From assembly GCF_030053395.1 (NCBI RefSeq), contig NZ_JASGBH010000011.1, positions 55,478-119,477 on the forward strand: a DNA stretch of 64,000 nt. The letters run 5' to 3'. This stretch comes from Limnohabitans lacus (lineage in GTDB: Bacteria > Pseudomonadota > Gammaproteobacteria > Burkholderiales > Burkholderiaceae_C). Of the stretch, positions 33,809-43,937 are shown piece by piece. The notes beneath the pieces are model-generated. The model made no database searches. It was not told where the DNA came from and saw nothing but the letters and a program-made list of their open reading frames with translations. Made by a program: the position numbers and the translations under genes. Numbering within the stretch: the stretch's first letter is position 1; every line of letters begins with the position of its first letter.

Positions 33809-34957
33809 TCAAGCAGCCAGCTTGGCCTTGGGTGCGATGGTCTCCAGCGCATCACTCAAGATTTGCAGGGTGCGCGGCACCTGGTGCCATTTGTCCAAGC
33901 CAAACAGGCCCATGCGGAAGGTGCGGAAATCGGCGGGTTCGTCGCACTGCAGCGGCACGCCCGCAGCGGTTTGCAGGCCCAGGGCCAAGAACTTCTTGCT
34001 GCTTTGGATGTCGGGGTCGGTGGTGTAGCTCACCACCACACCGGGCGCTTCAAAGCCGGGCGCAGCCACGCTGGGGAAGCCGTGCTCCAGCAGCAAGGCG
34101 CGCACTTGACGGCCCAGTGCCATTTGCTCTTCGCGCACTTTGGCAAAGCCATAGGCTTCGGTCTCGAGCATGGCTTCTTGCAAGCGCTGCAAGGCGTCGG
34201 TGGGCAAAGTGGTGTGGTACATGTGGGCACCACTTTCATAGGTCTCCATCACCTGCAGCCACTTTTTAAGATCCATCGCAAAAGTGGTGCTGGTGGTGCC
34301 ATCAATGGCCTGGCGGGCACGCTCGCTCATCATGACCATGGCGCAGCAAGGCGAGCTGCTCCAGCCCTTTTGCGGGGCGCTGATCAGCACATCCACGCCG
34401 GTGGCTTTCATGTCCACCCACATGGCGCCCGAAGCGATGCAGTCCAGCACAAACAGGCCGCCCACGGCGTGCACCGCATCGGCCACGGCTTTGAGGTAGT
34501 CGTCGGGCAAGATCATGCCGGCGGCGGTTTCCACGTGGGGCGCAAACACCAGCGCTGGCTTTTCGGCGGCGATGGCGGCTTTGACTTCTTCAATCGGTGC
34601 AGGTGCCCAGGCTGCTTGTGGGCCAGCAGCGATGCGGCGGGCCTTGAGCACGCTGTGGCTCTTGGGGATTTGGCCCATGTCAAAAATCTGCGTCCAGCGG
34701 AAGCTGAACCAACCGTTGCGGATCACCATCACATGTTGGTTGGTGGCGAACTGGCGTGCGACGGATTCCATGCCGAAGGTGCCGCTGCCGGGCACCAAGG
34801 CCACCGAGTGGGCGCCGTAGACGTTTTTGAGCATGCGCGAGATGTCGGTCATCACGCCGCCAAAACGCTTGGACATGTGGTTCAGGGCGCGGTCGGTGTA
34901 GACCACCGAGAATTCGAGCAGACCGTCAGGGTCAATGTGGGGCAGCAAGCCGGGCAT
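33809..34957 (-). CDS. Class V aminotransferase (serine/alanine-glyoxylate type)
   Basis: The 382 residues have the fold-type I PLP layout: VPGSGTFGMESVARQ for phosphate binding, FVLDCIASGAMWVDM with the cofactor Asp172, and Lys197 in SAPQKGWSSSPC. It resembles alanine-, serine- or aminoethylphosphonate-type aminotransferases; the amino donor and acceptor cannot be told. The start at 34957 (MPGLLPHIDPDGLLEFS) has GGAGA before it; a start 7 codons further upstream is possible. It may be the first gene of its own unit. Confidence 0.88.
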   Translation of the reverse strand: MPGLLPHIDPDGLLEFSVVYTDRALNHMSKRFGGVMTDISRMLKNVYGAHSVALVPGSGTFGMESVARQFATNQHVMVIRNGWFSFRWTQIFDMGQIPKSHSVLKARRIAAGPQAAWAPAPIEEVKAAIAAEKPALVFAPHVETAAGMILPDDYLKAVADAVHAVGGLFVLDCIASGAMWVDMKATGVDVLISAPQKGWSSSPCCAMVMMSERARQAIDGTTSTTFAMDLKKWLQVMETYESGAHMYHTTLPTDALQRLQEAMLETEAYGFAKVREEQMALGRQVRALLLEHGFPSVAAPGFEAPGVVVSYTTDPDIQSSKKFLALGLQTAAGVPLQCDEPADFRTFRMGLFGLDKWHQVPRTLQILSDALETIAPKAKLAA

Positions 34958-35069
34958 GGGGTGTCTCCGTTTTTTCAATCAGGGGCGAGAGCTTACCTGA
35001 GTTCCGTAAGACTGGCTTGGGGTGGGCGCATCCGCCATTGCGCATGCGCGCTTTGCGATCGGTGGCAGG

Positions 35070-35579
35070 TCAACGCCCGCAACGCACCCGCAAGATCTCG
35101 TCCAAGATCAAGAGGCCTGCGCCCAGGGTGATGGCGCTGTCGGCCATGTTGAAGGCCGGGAAGTGCCAGCGGCCCCAGAAGAAGTCGAGGAAGTCGATCA
35201 CATAGCCGTGCAGCAGGCGGTCCACCACGTTGCCGACCGCGCCACCCAAGACCAAAGAAATGGCCAGGCAAAACAGGGTTTGGCCAGCGTGCGAGCGCAG
35301 CATCCACAGCATGAACAGCGTGGCCACCACGCCGATGCCGGTGAAGAACCAGCGCTGCCAGCCCCCCGCAGAGGCCAGGAAGGAAAACGCCGCACCATGG
35401 TTGTGGACCCGCACCAAGTTAAAGAACGAGGTGACCGGTGTGCTGTCGCCCAACTGGAATGCGCCAAGCACCAGCACTTTGGTGAACTGGTCGATCAGCA
35501 AAACCAGGAGCGCAATGCCCAGCCACAGCACCAGGCCTTGGCGTGAACCACTTTTGGCGAATTTTTTGGAGCTGGCCAT
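35070..35579 (-). CDS. lspA: Lipoprotein signal peptidase
   Basis: The 169 residues form four membrane helices. The catalytic aspartates are in GNVVDR and FNMADSAI, and the LIDQFTK and [10 protein letters not shown] boxes are conserved. LspA cleaves the signal from prolipoproteins after lipid attachment. It would mature lipoproteins such as the SCO protein at 5158 and others handled by the Lol genes here. The start at 35579 ([11 protein letters not shown]) was preferred to a longer open frame that overlaps ileS. It lies 26 bases downstream of ileS, the usual ribF-ileS-lspA order. Confidence 0.96.
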   Translation of the reverse strand: MASSKKFAKSGSRQGLVLWLGIALLVLLIDQFTKVLVLGAFQLGDSTPVTSFFNLVRVHNHGAAFSFLASAGGWQRWFFTGIGVVATLFMLWMLRSHAGQTLFCLAISLVLGGAVGNVVDRLLHGYVIDFLDFFWGRWHFPAFNMADSAITLGAGLLILDEILRVRCGR

Positions 35580-35605
35580 GGGGTGTCTTTCGAAGTCAGA
35601 CCGGA

Positions 35606-38485
35606 TCAGGCCACCAGGCGGGTTTCGCCTTCGCCGTGCAGGTTGCTCACGCAACGGCCACACAGGGTGGGGTGATCTGAGTTGTGGCCCACGTCGTCGG
35701 CGTAGTGCCAGCAGCGTTCGCATTTGGGGGCTTGGCTGGTGGCCACTTGCACGGCCATGGTCTCGCCTGCTTGCAGCGTCACTTTGGAGGTGATGAACAC
35801 AAACTTGATGTCTGCTCCCAGACTGGCCAGCAAAGCGTGGTCTGCCGCAGGAGCGGTCACGGTGATCTCTGCTTGCAAGGAGGCGCCCACCTGGCCTGCT
35901 GTGCGGACCACCTCGATGTCCTTGTTGACCAGGTCACGGATCTCGCGGATGCGGCTCCATTTGGCTAGCAACTGATCATCAGCAGCGCCAAAGTCACTGA
36001 AGGTTTCCATGAAGATGGATTCGGAATTGCCAAAGGTGCTCCAGGCTTCCTCGGCGGTGAACGACAGGAACGGTGCCATCCAGCGCAGCATGCCGTGGGT
36101 GATGCGGTACAGCGCGGTTTGTGCGCTGCGGCGGGCCAGCGATTTGGGCGCGGTGGTGTAGAGGCGGTCTTTCAGCACGTCCAGGTAGAACGCGCCCAGG
36201 TCTTCCGAGCAGTACACCTGCAATTTACTGACCACGGGGTGGAATTCATACGCGTCAAAGTGGGCGCGGATGTCGGCCTGCAATTGCGCGGCGCGGGCCA
36301 AGGCAAAGCGGTCGATCTCCAGCAGTTGGTCATCGGTCACGGCATCCTTTGCCGGGTCGAAGTCGCTCACGTTGGCCAGCAAGAAGCGCAGCGTGTTGCG
36401 GATGCGGCGGTAGCTGTCCACCACGCGGGCCAGGATCTTGTCGTCGATGTTGAGGTCGCCCGAGTAGTCGGTGCTGGCCACCCACAGGCGCACGATCTCG
36501 GCACCCATCTTGGAGGTGATGGTTTGGGGCTCCACGGTGTTGCCCAGCGACTTGCTCATCTTGCGGCCTTGGCCGTCGGTGGCAAAGCCGTGGGTCAAGA
36601 GGCCTTTGTAGGGCGCACGACCTTCGAGCGCGCAGCCCAGCAGCAGCGAGCTGTGGAACCAGCCGCGGTGCTGGTCATGGCCTTCCAGATACAGGTCGGC
36701 CTCCGGCCCTTCGGCGTGGAAGGGCTCGCGGTCGTAAGCGTCTTTGTGGCTGCCGCGCAGCACGTGGCGGAAGGTCGAGCCCGAGTCGAACCAGACTTCC
36801 AGGATGTCGGTGCTTTTGGTGTAGCTGGGGGCATCGGTTGCGCCCAAGATGTCTTCCACCGTGACGCGGCTCCAGGCTTCAATGCCGCCTTTTTCCACAA
36901 TGTCAGCGGCCTGGTCCAGGATGGCCATGGTGTTGGGGTGCAGCTCGCCACTGTCTTTGTGCAAGAAGAAGGGCACCGGCACACCCCAAGAGCGCTGGCG
37001 CGAGATACACCAGTCAGGGCGGTTGGCGATCATGTCGCGCAGGCGGGTTTTGCCGTTTTCCGGATAGAACTGGGTTTGGTCGATCGCGTCCAGCGCCAGC
37101 TGGCGCAAGGTCTTGGGGGCCTTGTCCTTCGTGAACACGCCTTCGCCTTCGTCCATGCGCACAAACCACTGGGCGGCAGCACGGTAGATGACGGGCGTTT
37201 TGTGGCGCCAGCAGTGCGGGTAGCTGTGGGTGATCTCCACGGTGGACATCAGGCGGTCGCTTTGGCCCAGCACCTCGATCACGCGTGCACAAGCTTTCCA
37301 GATGTGCTGGCCGCCAAAAAAGGGCAGCTCGGGCGCATACACACCATTGCCTTGCACGGGGTTGAGTATGTCGTCGTAGGCCAGGCCGTTGGCGATGCAG
37401 GAGTTGAAGTCGTCCACGCCATAGGCGGGGGCTGAGTGCACAAGACCCGTGCCGTCGGTGGCGGTCACATAGTCGGCCAGGTACAGAGGCGATTTGCGGC
37501 GGTAGCTGTAGGCGCCGCCTTCACCTTCGGTCACGGCGTCGTGCAGCGGGTGACGGAACACCAGGCCGCGCAGCTTCTCGCCCACAGCGGTGGCGATCAC
37601 GGTGCCTTCCAACTTGTAGCGCTCCAGGCATTTCTCGACCAGGCTGGCGGCCAGCAGCAGCACGCCGCGGGGCGTGTCCACCAGCGCGTAGTCCAGCTCA
37701 GGGTGGGCGTTGAGCGCTTGGTTGGCGGGAATCGTCCAAGCGGTGGTGGTCCAGATAACGGCAAAGGCCTTTTTGGTGCCTTCGCCAGGCAGCTTGGGCA
37801 GGCCAAAGGCGGCGGCCAAGGCCGCGTTGTCGTCGGCTTCAAAGGCCACGTCCAGCGTGTCGCTCTTTTTGTCGGCGTATTCGATTTCGAATTCGGCCAA
37901 GGACGATCCGCAGTCAAAGCACCAGTAAACGGGTTTGAGGCCACGGTAGACAAAGCCGCGCTCGATCACGCGTTTGAAGGCGCGGATTTCACCGGCTTCG
38001 TTGGCGAAATCCATGGTGCGGTAGGGGCGCTCCCAGTCGCCCAGCACGCCCAGGCGCTTGAAGTCTTCGCGCTGCTGGTTGATCTGCTCGGTGGCAAAGG
38101 CGCGGCTCTTGGCCTGCATGTCGTCACGGCTCAGGTTGCGGCCATGCAGTTTTTCGATCGCGTTTTCGATCGGCAAGCCATGGCAGTCCCAGCCGGGGAT
38201 GTATTGCGCATCAAAGCCAGCGAGTTGCTTGGACTTGACGATCATGTCTTTGAGCACTTTGTTGAGTGCGTGGCCAATGTGCAGTTTGCCGTTGGCGTAA
38301 GGCGGGCCGTCGTGCAGCACAAACAGCGGGGCACCGCGCCGGGCGGCGCGCAGTTTTTTGTACAGGCCGCCTTCGTTCCAGTCCTTCACCCAGCCCGGCT
38401 CGCGCTTGGGCAGGTCGCCGCGCATCGGGAAGGGGGTGTCCATCATGTTGATGCGGGTGTCGGCGTTCTGGTCTTTTTCGGTCAT
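35606..38485 (-). CDS. ileS: Isoleucyl-tRNA synthetase
   Basis: The 959 residues are a full-length class I synthetase. The HIGH motif is in [16 protein letters not shown] (69-72) and KMSKS is at 642-646. The editing domain lies between, and the C-terminal zinc fingers show in [10 protein letters not shown] and LCGRCVSN. It charges tRNA-Ile in the cytoplasm. There is no sign of truncation or frameshift over nearly 2.9 kb. The ATG at 38485 lies in the expected place; a repeat-filled gap of 133 bases separates it from ribF upstream. Confidence 0.98.
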   Translation of the reverse strand: MTEKDQNADTRINMMDTPFPMRGDLPKREPGWVKDWNEGGLYKKLRAARRGAPLFVLHDGPPYANGKLHIGHALNKVLKDMIVKSKQLAGFDAQYIPGWDCHGLPIENAIEKLHGRNLSRDDMQAKSRAFATEQINQQREDFKRLGVLGDWERPYRTMDFANEAGEIRAFKRVIERGFVYRGLKPVYWCFDCGSSLAEFEIEYADKKSDTLDVAFEADDNAALAAAFGLPKLPGEGTKKAFAVIWTTTAWTIPANQALNAHPELDYALVDTPRGVLLLAASLVEKCLERYKLEGTVIATAVGEKLRGLVFRHPLHDAVTEGEGGAYSYRRKSPLYLADYVTATDGTGLVHSAPAYGVDDFNSCIANGLAYDDILNPVQGNGVYAPELPFFGGQHIWKACARVIEVLGQSDRLMSTVEITHSYPHCWRHKTPVIYRAAAQWFVRMDEGEGVFTKDKAPKTLRQLALDAIDQTQFYPENGKTRLRDMIANRPDWCISRQRSWGVPVPFFLHKDSGELHPNTMAILDQAADIVEKGGIEAWSRVTVEDILGATDAPSYTKSTDILEVWFDSGSTFRHVLRGSHKDAYDREPFHAEGPEADLYLEGHDQHRGWFHSSLLLGCALEGRAPYKGLLTHGFATDGQGRKMSKSLGNTVEPQTITSKMGAEIVRLWVASTDYSGDLNIDDKILARVVDSYRRIRNTLRFLLANVSDFDPAKDAVTDDQLLEIDRFALARAAQLQADIRAHFDAYEFHPVVSKLQVYCSEDLGAFYLDVLKDRLYTTAPKSLARRSAQTALYRITHGMLRWMAPFLSFTAEEAWSTFGNSESIFMETFSDFGAADDQLLAKWSRIREIRDLVNKDIEVVRTAGQVGASLQAEITVTAPAADHALLASLGADIKFVFITSKVTLQAGETMAVQVATSQAPKCERCWHYADDVGHNSDHPTLCGRCVSNLHGEGETRLVA

Positions 38486-38505
38486 GGTGCGTCAAGTCGA
38501 GAGGG

Positions 38506-38595
38506 CTTCGACAAGCTCAGCCCGAGCGGTTTGTCGTTCGGAGAGAAAGGGGAGAGGGGGGGGCCGTTTTTTCGTTCGCCCTGAGCCTGTCGAAG
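38506..38595. repeat. Inverted repeat element between ribF and ileS
   Basis: CTTCGACAAGCTCAG (from 38506) is mirrored by CTGAGCCTGTCGAAG (38581-38595) with one mismatch, the arms extending to about 23 bases, around a purine-rich loop of about 45 bases (GGGGAGAGGGGGGG). The arm sequence resembles a palindromic repeat that is widespread in proteobacterial intergenic DNA. It could fold in the ribF-ileS transcript. Confidence 0.75.
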
Positions 38596-38618
38596 GGCAG
38601 CAAACGAGGGCCAGAGCG

Positions 38619-39656
38619 TCAAATTCGGTCGCGGGTGGTTTGGCGGTGCGTCTCGCTGTGGCGCGAGGCAAACCACGCGTGCGCGTCGTCGCAGTCCTGG
38701 GCGATGCCTTTCGTCAGGGCGTCCAGACCGTCGTATTTGAGCTCGTCATGTAGTTTGTGCAGCAGATCCACGCGGATGATTTTACCGTAGCCCCCCTCGG
38801 GGCCCAGATCGGACGGCCAGTCGAAGGCGTGGGTCTCCAAGAGCACGCGCCCGCCGTTGACGTCATTCGGGTCCAGTGAAGGCCGGATGCCCAGATTGGC
38901 CACGCCCTTCAAGGGCTGGTCCGCTAAGCCATGCACCTGCACCACAAAGATCCCGCTGGCGGCGGGTTTCCAGTGTGAAAAACGCAAGTTCAGGGTGCGA
39001 AAGCCGTCGCCCGCGCCTTGCGCCGTGGCGGCCAGCTCTCGGCCGAGCTTGCGCCCATGCACCACATGGCCGCTGATGCTGTAGGGGCGGCCCAGCAGGG
39101 CGGCCACGTCGTTCATGCGGTCCTGGCCCAGCGCATCACGCACAGCCGAGCTCGACACGCGCAGGCCATGCACTTCATACGAATTCATCCGGGCCACATC
39201 AAAGCCCAGGCGCTGGCCTGCGGCATCGAGCATGGCGTAGTCGCCCGCCCGTTTGGCCCCAAAGCGGAAGTCGTCGCCGACCTGCACATAGCGCACACCC
39301 AAGCCTTGGATCAGCACCTTTTGGATGAAGTCTTCGGGGGACTGGCTGGCCAGCTCGGCATCGAAGGGCACCACCACGACTTGGTCAACCCCGCAGCGCT
39401 CGAGCTCTTGCAGCTTGTCGCGCAAGGTGGCGATGCGGGCCGGGGCCAGTTCGGGCTTGTTCAGGGCCTTGGCGAAATAGTCGCGGGGGTGGGGCTCGAA
39501 GGTCATCACGCAGCTGGGCACGCCCCGGTGGGCCGCTTCGCTGCGCAAAAGCGCCAGCATGGCCTGATGGCCACGGTGCACACCATCGAAGTTGCCGATG
39601 GTCAGTGCGCAGGCAGGGGCCAAATCTGGGTGATGAAAACCGCGAAAAACCTTCAT
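38619..39656 (-). CDS. ribF: Bifunctional riboflavin kinase / FAD synthetase
   Basis: The 345 residues have an N-terminal FAD synthetase domain with LTIGNFDGVHRGHQAML (about 19-35), the later SSSAVRDAL, and a C-terminal riboflavin kinase domain with YSISGHVVHGRKLGREL. FMN and FAD are both made by this protein. It heads the ribF-ileS-lspA unit on the minus strand and diverges from the HNH gene at 39838 across 181 bases. Confidence 0.97.
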   Translation of the reverse strand: MKVFRGFHHPDLAPACALTIGNFDGVHRGHQAMLALLRSEAAHRGVPSCVMTFEPHPRDYFAKALNKPELAPARIATLRDKLQELERCGVDQVVVVPFDAELASQSPEDFIQKVLIQGLGVRYVQVGDDFRFGAKRAGDYAMLDAAGQRLGFDVARMNSYEVHGLRVSSSAVRDALGQDRMNDVAALLGRPYSISGHVVHGRKLGRELAATAQGAGDGFRTLNLRFSHWKPAASGIFVVQVHGLADQPLKGVANLGIRPSLDPNDVNGGRVLLETHAFDWPSDLGPEGGYGKIIRVDLLHKLHDELKYDGLDALTKGIAQDCDDAHAWFASRHSETHRQTTRDRI

Positions 39657-39837
39657 GGTGATGTGGGTGCGTTGGGGCTGGACTTGAGGCTTTTGCCCTT
39701 TGTCATGGTTTTGAGAAATTCAGAGGGTATATTGTGACTGAGCCCGATCCTCACAAGCTCGTCCCCGTGCCTGGCTTGTCTGGACCGAGACAGTCCCCAT
39801 CCTTTTCAGTGCTTGCATCTGTTGTCAGGAGTTGTGT

Positions 39838-40395
39838 GTGAAGGTCTTGAAACTCTCTGCCCAAGGGCTGCCCCAGTCGTGGATCACGCTGGAGCAAGCG
39901 GTCACCCATTACGCCGCCGACGAGGTGCGCTGGGAGGCGGGCCGCCAGGTGGCCGTTTTTCGCGGCGGCCACAACGCGGTCACGGGCGAGCAGTCGGTCA
40001 TCGCGGTCAACAGCATCATTGGCACCCAGGGCGTGCCGCGCATCAACCCGTTTGACATGCGGTCAGGCCTGACCAACCCCAAGCTCTTTGTGCGCGACCG
40101 CAATGTGTGTGCCTACTGCGGTGGCCATTTCCATGAATCGGTGCTGACCCGAGAGCACATCGTGCCTTTGTCGCAAAAAGGGCCAGACCACTGGATGAAT
40201 GTGGTCACCGCCTGCCGGTCATGCAACCACCGCAAAAGCAGCCGCACACCCGAGCAGGCCCACATGCCTTTGCTTTACGCGCCCTATGTGCCCAGCCTTT
40301 GGGAAGACTTCATCTTGCGCAACCGCCGCATCCTGTCTGACCAGATGGCGTTTTTGATGGCGCATGTGCCCAAGAGTTCGCGCCTCTTGGTCTGA
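39838..40395 (+). CDS. HNH endonuclease family protein
   Basis: The 185 residues carry a zinc-finger HNH: CAYCGGHFHESVLTREHIVP with the metal His, then N and CRSCNHRK. The start is GTG at 39838, because AGGAG lies 6 bases upstream; TTG at 39832 is a weaker option. Similar proteins are common housekeeping-region genes in Burkholderiales, sited alone and not in defence clusters. The biological role is not known. Confidence 0.85.
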   Translation: MKVLKLSAQGLPQSWITLEQAVTHYAADEVRWEAGRQVAVFRGGHNAVTGEQSVIAVNSIIGTQGVPRINPFDMRSGLTNPKLFVRDRNVCAYCGGHFHESVLTREHIVPLSQKGPDHWMNVVTACRSCNHRKSSRTPEQAHMPLLYAPYVPSLWEDFILRNRRILSDQMAFLMAHVPKSSRLLV

Positions 40396-40494
40396 GTTGC
40401 TGCGCACTTGCCGTGGCGGTGGATTCGCCGCATCATGGCACCCTGAAATCACAAAGCCCGGGCCACGCAGTCCGGCGCATTCAGGGAGCCCCGC

Positions 40495-41376
40495 ATGACC
40501 ATGTTCCGTTCACCACGGGCGTCAGCCCTGTCCAGGCGCGCCTTTTTGCTGCAGGCAGCCAGTGCCAGTTTGTTGGCGCCAGAGGGCGCCGTCGCCGCCA
40601 GCAATTCAGACCGGGTGCAGTTGGCATCGGCATGGCCGGTGGGGCAATCGCCAAGCGGGTATTTGGTCAGCGAAAAATTCGACGGTGTGCGTGCCGTCTG
40701 GGATGGGCAGGTTCTGCGTTTTCGCAGTGGCCGAACGATCTCTGCGCCCCCGTGGTTTTTGTCGGGATTGCCGGCCACACCGCTGGACGGTGAGTTGTGG
40801 ATGGCCCGGGGGCAGTTCGATCGCGTTTCGGGCGCGGTCCGCAAAGCGGTGCCACAAGACGCTGAGTGGCGTGATGTGAACTACCTGGTGTTCGATGCTT
40901 GGGGCCGTGCAGAGCCTTTTGTCCAGCGTGTGGACGTGCTCATGCAGGCCATCAAAAAAGCCCAGCAGCCTTGGTTGATCCCGGTTGCGCAATCGGTCCT
41001 GGCCGATAACGCCGCATTGCAGGCCCAGCTGAAAGCGGTGATCGAACAAGGCGGTGAAGGCTTGGTTCTGCACCGAGCCGATGCCTTTTGGCAAGCCGGC
41101 AGAACGCAGGCCTTGTTCAAACTCAAACCCCAGCCCGATGAAGAGGCGCAGGTGGTGGGGTATCAGGCGGGCAAAGGTCGCTTGAAAGGACTCACGGGCG
41201 CCTTGCTGGTCGAGACCGCCCAAGGCCAGCGTTTTGCGCTGGGGACGGGCTTGAGCGATGCCCAGCGCCGCACCCCGCCGCCACTGGGCACCTGGGTCAC
41301 CTACAGCTACCGAGACCGCACCCCATCAGGCTTGCCGCGTTTTGCCAGCTTTGTGCGGGTGCGGGATCCAGAATGA
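40495..41376 (+). CDS. Exported ATP-dependent DNA ligase (Lig E type)
   Basis: The 293 residues begin with a twin-arginine-type export signal (LSRRAFLLQAASASLLAPEG, RR at 14-15). The nucleotidyltransferase core follows: motif I SEKFDGVRA with adenylated Lys61, LDGELW, VFDAWG, EGLVLHR and FKLKP, then a short OB domain. This is the minimal periplasmic ATP-dependent ligase class (Lig E). Proposed roles include repair of incoming or extracellular DNA. The start at 40495 is supported by a purine-rich stretch; ATG at 40501 is an alternative. Confidence 0.92.
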   Translation: MTMFRSPRASALSRRAFLLQAASASLLAPEGAVAASNSDRVQLASAWPVGQSPSGYLVSEKFDGVRAVWDGQVLRFRSGRTISAPPWFLSGLPATPLDGELWMARGQFDRVSGAVRKAVPQDAEWRDVNYLVFDAWGRAEPFVQRVDVLMQAIKKAQQPWLIPVAQSVLADNAALQAQLKAVIEQGGEGLVLHRADAFWQAGRTQALFKLKPQPDEEAQVVGYQAGKGRLKGLTGALLVETAQGQRFALGTGLSDAQRRTPPPLGTWVTYSYRDRTPSGLPRFASFVRVRDPE

Positions 41377-41377
41377 A

Positions 41378-41404
41378 CAAGGGCTCCTTGCGGAGCCCTT
41401 GTGG
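41378..41404 (+). terminator. Hairpin terminator after the DNA ligase gene
   Basis: CAAGGGCTCC, loop TTGC, GGAGCCCTTG (41378-41401) is a perfect 10-base stem. The tail is only TGGTTTG, so the T-run is weak. Confidence 0.65.
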
Positions 41405-41414
41405 TTTGCTGCTG

Positions 41415-41440
41415 TAGGTCGGAGCTTCAGCTCCGACATG
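41415..41440. repeat. REP-like palindrome
   Basis: GTCGGAGCT TC AGCTCCGAC (41418-41437) is a perfect 9-base inverted repeat preceded by GTAG. It shares its core with the repeat after coaD at about 15400 and with a diverged copy at about 47500. Confidence 0.75.
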
Positions 41441-41476
41441 GCCCGTTTCGATACAGGCGGCATGTCGGGTGACGGA

Positions 41477-42592
41477 TCAGGCAAACACGCCCGCTGTCTC
41501 TTGCATGCGGTCCGAGACTTGGCCCAGATGGTGCAGTGTGTCGCCAAAGGTCATGTCCAGCTGCGTCAATTTCTTGAAGTAGTGGCTCACGATGTACTCG
41601 TCCGTGACGGCAATGCCGCCGTGCAGTTGCACAGCCTGTTGGCCAATGAAGCGCATGGACACGCCCAGCTGGTACTTGGCGCGGGCCATGGCGCGGCGGC
41701 GCTCTTCGGCTGGCGCGTGCAGCTTGAGGGTGGCGTAGTAGCTCATGGAGCGGGCCAATTCCAGTTGCATCTTCATGTCCGAGACGCGGTGACGCAGGGC
41801 CTGGAAGCTGGCGATGACCACACCGAACTGCTTGCGGGTGTTCATGTAGTCCACGGTGATGGCCAAGGTCTTGTCCATCACGCCCACCGCCTCGGCACAA
41901 GTGCAGGCGATGCCGATGTCCACCGCTTCTTCCAAAGCGGCCAGGCCATTCAGGGTGATCAGCTGGGCAGGGGCTTGGCTCAGCACCACTTCGGCGGCAC
42001 GTGAGCCGTCTTGCGTGACATAGGCCTGGGCGCTCACGCCGCTGGCGCTGCGCTCGACCAAGAACAAGGCGATTTGGCCGTTCACAGTGGCGGGCACCAC
42101 AAAAGCGTCGGCCTGATCGCCCACAGCCACCAGGCTCTTGGTGCCTGTCACGGTCCATGCACCGCCCGATTCGCTGGCCTGGGTGGCGCAGCGGTTCAGT
42201 TGGTAACGGGCACCGCGCTCTTGCTGCGCCAGCACGACAATGGCTTCGCCGCTGGCCATGCGGGGCAACCAAGCCGCTTGCAGGGCGGCAGGTGCGTGGG
42301 TTTGCAGCGTGGCGCTGCAGATCAGGGTTTGGGTCAGGGGCTCGAGCACGATGCCGCGGCCGAGTTCTTCCATGGTGACCATGGCCTCGGTCGGGCCCAT
42401 GCCCATGCCGCCGTTGTCTTCGCTCACATACAGGCCCGTCAGGCCCAACTCGGCCAACTCGGTGTAGGCGGTGCGGTCAAAACCGCCAGCGGCCACGGTG
42501 GCGCGGCGGCGGTCAAAGTCGTAGCCCTTGTCCACCCATTTGCGCACCGCGTCGCGCAGTTGCTCTTGATCGTCAGAAAAATCGAAATCCAT
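41477..42592 (-). CDS. Acyl-CoA dehydrogenase, smaller partner
   Basis: The 371 residues start MDFDFSDDQEQLRDAVRKWV and carry the acyl-CoA dehydrogenase N, middle and C domains (LGLTGLYVSEDNGGMGMG, GGAWTVTGTKSLVAVG, CAEAVGVMDKTLAITVDYMNTRKQFG, QLHGGIAVTDEYIVSHYFKKL). It is FAD-dependent and oxidises acyl-CoA thioesters, passing electrons to ETF. It lies 10 bases downstream of a second, larger acyl-CoA dehydrogenase, an arrangement like the pimeloyl-CoA dehydrogenase pair, which suggests a heteromer. The substrate is inferred at best. Confidence 0.9.
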   Translation of the reverse strand: MDFDFSDDQEQLRDAVRKWVDKGYDFDRRRATVAAGGFDRTAYTELAELGLTGLYVSEDNGGMGMGPTEAMVTMEELGRGIVLEPLTQTLICSATLQTHAPAALQAAWLPRMASGEAIVVLAQQERGARYQLNRCATQASESGGAWTVTGTKSLVAVGDQADAFVVPATVNGQIALFLVERSASGVSAQAYVTQDGSRAAEVVLSQAPAQLITLNGLAALEEAVDIGIACTCAEAVGVMDKTLAITVDYMNTRKQFGVVIASFQALRHRVSDMKMQLELARSMSYYATLKLHAPAEERRRAMARAKYQLGVSMRFIGQQAVQLHGGIAVTDEYIVSHYFKKLTQLDMTFGDTLHHLGQVSDRMQETAGVFA

Positions 42593-42602
42593 GTGTGTCT
42601 CC

Positions 42603-43784
42603 TTAACCCAGAACTGTCTGGGCGACGATGTTGCGTTGCACTTCGTTGCTGCCGCCGTAAATGGTGGTCTTGCGCATGTTGAAGTAGTTGGCGGCCAATG
42701 GCGCGTTGGCCACCACACCGCCTGGGAAGTTGCCTTGCCAGCCCGCGTCCATGGCTTCGAAGATGTAGGGCAGGGCAAAGGGGCCAGCGGCTTGCATCAT
42801 CAGCTCGGTGTAGCGCTGCTGGATTTCGCTGCCCTTGATCTTCAAGAGGCCCGCGATGTCGAGTGAGTTTTTGCCCGATTTTTCGGCCGACAAGACACGC
42901 AGCACCAGCATTTCCAGGGCGACGATGTCCACTTCGAGCTTGGCGATTTCGTCACGGAAGCGCAGGTCGTCGTACACACCTTCGGCTTTGGCGATGCGCT
43001 TCAAGCGCTCCAACTCCCGCTTGGCGCGGTTCACATCGGCGATGTTGGTGCGCTCGTGGGCCAGCAGGTGCTTGGCGTAGTTCCAGCCCTTGTTCTCTTC
43101 GCCAATCAGGTTCTTGGCGGGCACTTCGACGTTGTCAAACCAGACTTCGTTGACCTCGCACTCGCCGTCCAGCAGCTTGATGGGGCGCACGGTGATGCCG
43201 GGCGACTTCATGTCGATCAACAAAAAGGAGATGCCGGTTTGGGGCTTGCCTTCGTTGCTGGTGCGCACCAGGCAGAAGATCCACTCGCCGTACTGACCCA
43301 AGGTGGTCCAGGTTTTCTGACCGTTGACGATGTATTTGTCGCCCACGCGCTCGGCGCGTGTTTTGAGCGACGCCAAGTCCGAGCCCGAACCCGGCTCGCT
43401 GTAGCCCTGGCTCCACCAGACTTCGCCGCTGGCGATACCGGGCAAAAAGCGCTGCTGTTGCTCGGCATTGCCAAAGGCCATGATCACGGGGGCCACCATC
43501 ACCGGGCCAAAAGGCACCACGCGGGGAGCACCGGCCAAGGCGCATTCTTCTTCAAACAAATGCTTTTGCACCGCGGTCCAGCCGGGGCCGCCAAACTGCG
43601 TGGGCCAACCCCAGCCCAGCCAGCCTTTTTTGCCCAAAATCTTGGCCCAGCGCTGCATGTCGTCACGCGTCAGGCGCATGGCCGCGTGCACTTTTTGCGA
43701 AATGTCGGCGGGCAAGTTGTCCTTGACCCAGGTGCGGATCTCGTCGCGGAACGCGAGTTCTTCGGGGGTGAATGCCAAATCCAT
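42603..43784 (-). CDS. Acyl-CoA dehydrogenase, larger partner
   Basis: The 393 residues begin MDLAFTPEELAFRDEIRTWVKDNLP. Domain stretches include GWGWPTQFGGPGW, the flavin-binding QGYSEPGSGSDLASLKTRAE, IVNGQKTWTTLGQYGEW and the end FNMRKTTIYGGSNEVQRNIVA. This matches the large-subunit type of paired acyl-CoA dehydrogenases. It is the first gene of a two-gene unit. It diverges from purN across 153 bases that presumably hold both promoters, though no motif was assigned there. Confidence 0.92.
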   Translation of the reverse strand: MDLAFTPEELAFRDEIRTWVKDNLPADISQKVHAAMRLTRDDMQRWAKILGKKGWLGWGWPTQFGGPGWTAVQKHLFEEECALAGAPRVVPFGPVMVAPVIMAFGNAEQQQRFLPGIASGEVWWSQGYSEPGSGSDLASLKTRAERVGDKYIVNGQKTWTTLGQYGEWIFCLVRTSNEGKPQTGISFLLIDMKSPGITVRPIKLLDGECEVNEVWFDNVEVPAKNLIGEENKGWNYAKHLLAHERTNIADVNRAKRELERLKRIAKAEGVYDDLRFRDEIAKLEVDIVALEMLVLRVLSAEKSGKNSLDIAGLLKIKGSEIQQRYTELMMQAAGPFALPYIFEAMDAGWQGNFPGGVVANAPLAANYFNMRKTTIYGGSNEVQRNIVAQTVLG

Positions 43785-43937
43785 GGGGGAGTTTCTCCGT
43801 TGGTGAAAGCTTGGTGTTTGCGCGGCGCAAACAAAATCAAACGACCGTGCTTTTTATCACGCGTCAGCCGTACATTCCTGTCTTAGGAGCGACAAACAAG
43901 GGTTTGCATGGGGTGTGCTGGGATAATCCGCGCACAC

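Noticed and set aside
36095..38584. Two large plus-strand frames opposite ileS
   Set aside because: They are antisense to a perfect isoleucyl-tRNA synthetase and show no domain.
39838..40395. HNH protein considered as part of a defence system
   Set aside because: It is flanked by housekeeping genes and has chromosome-like composition, and similar lone genes are common in the order.
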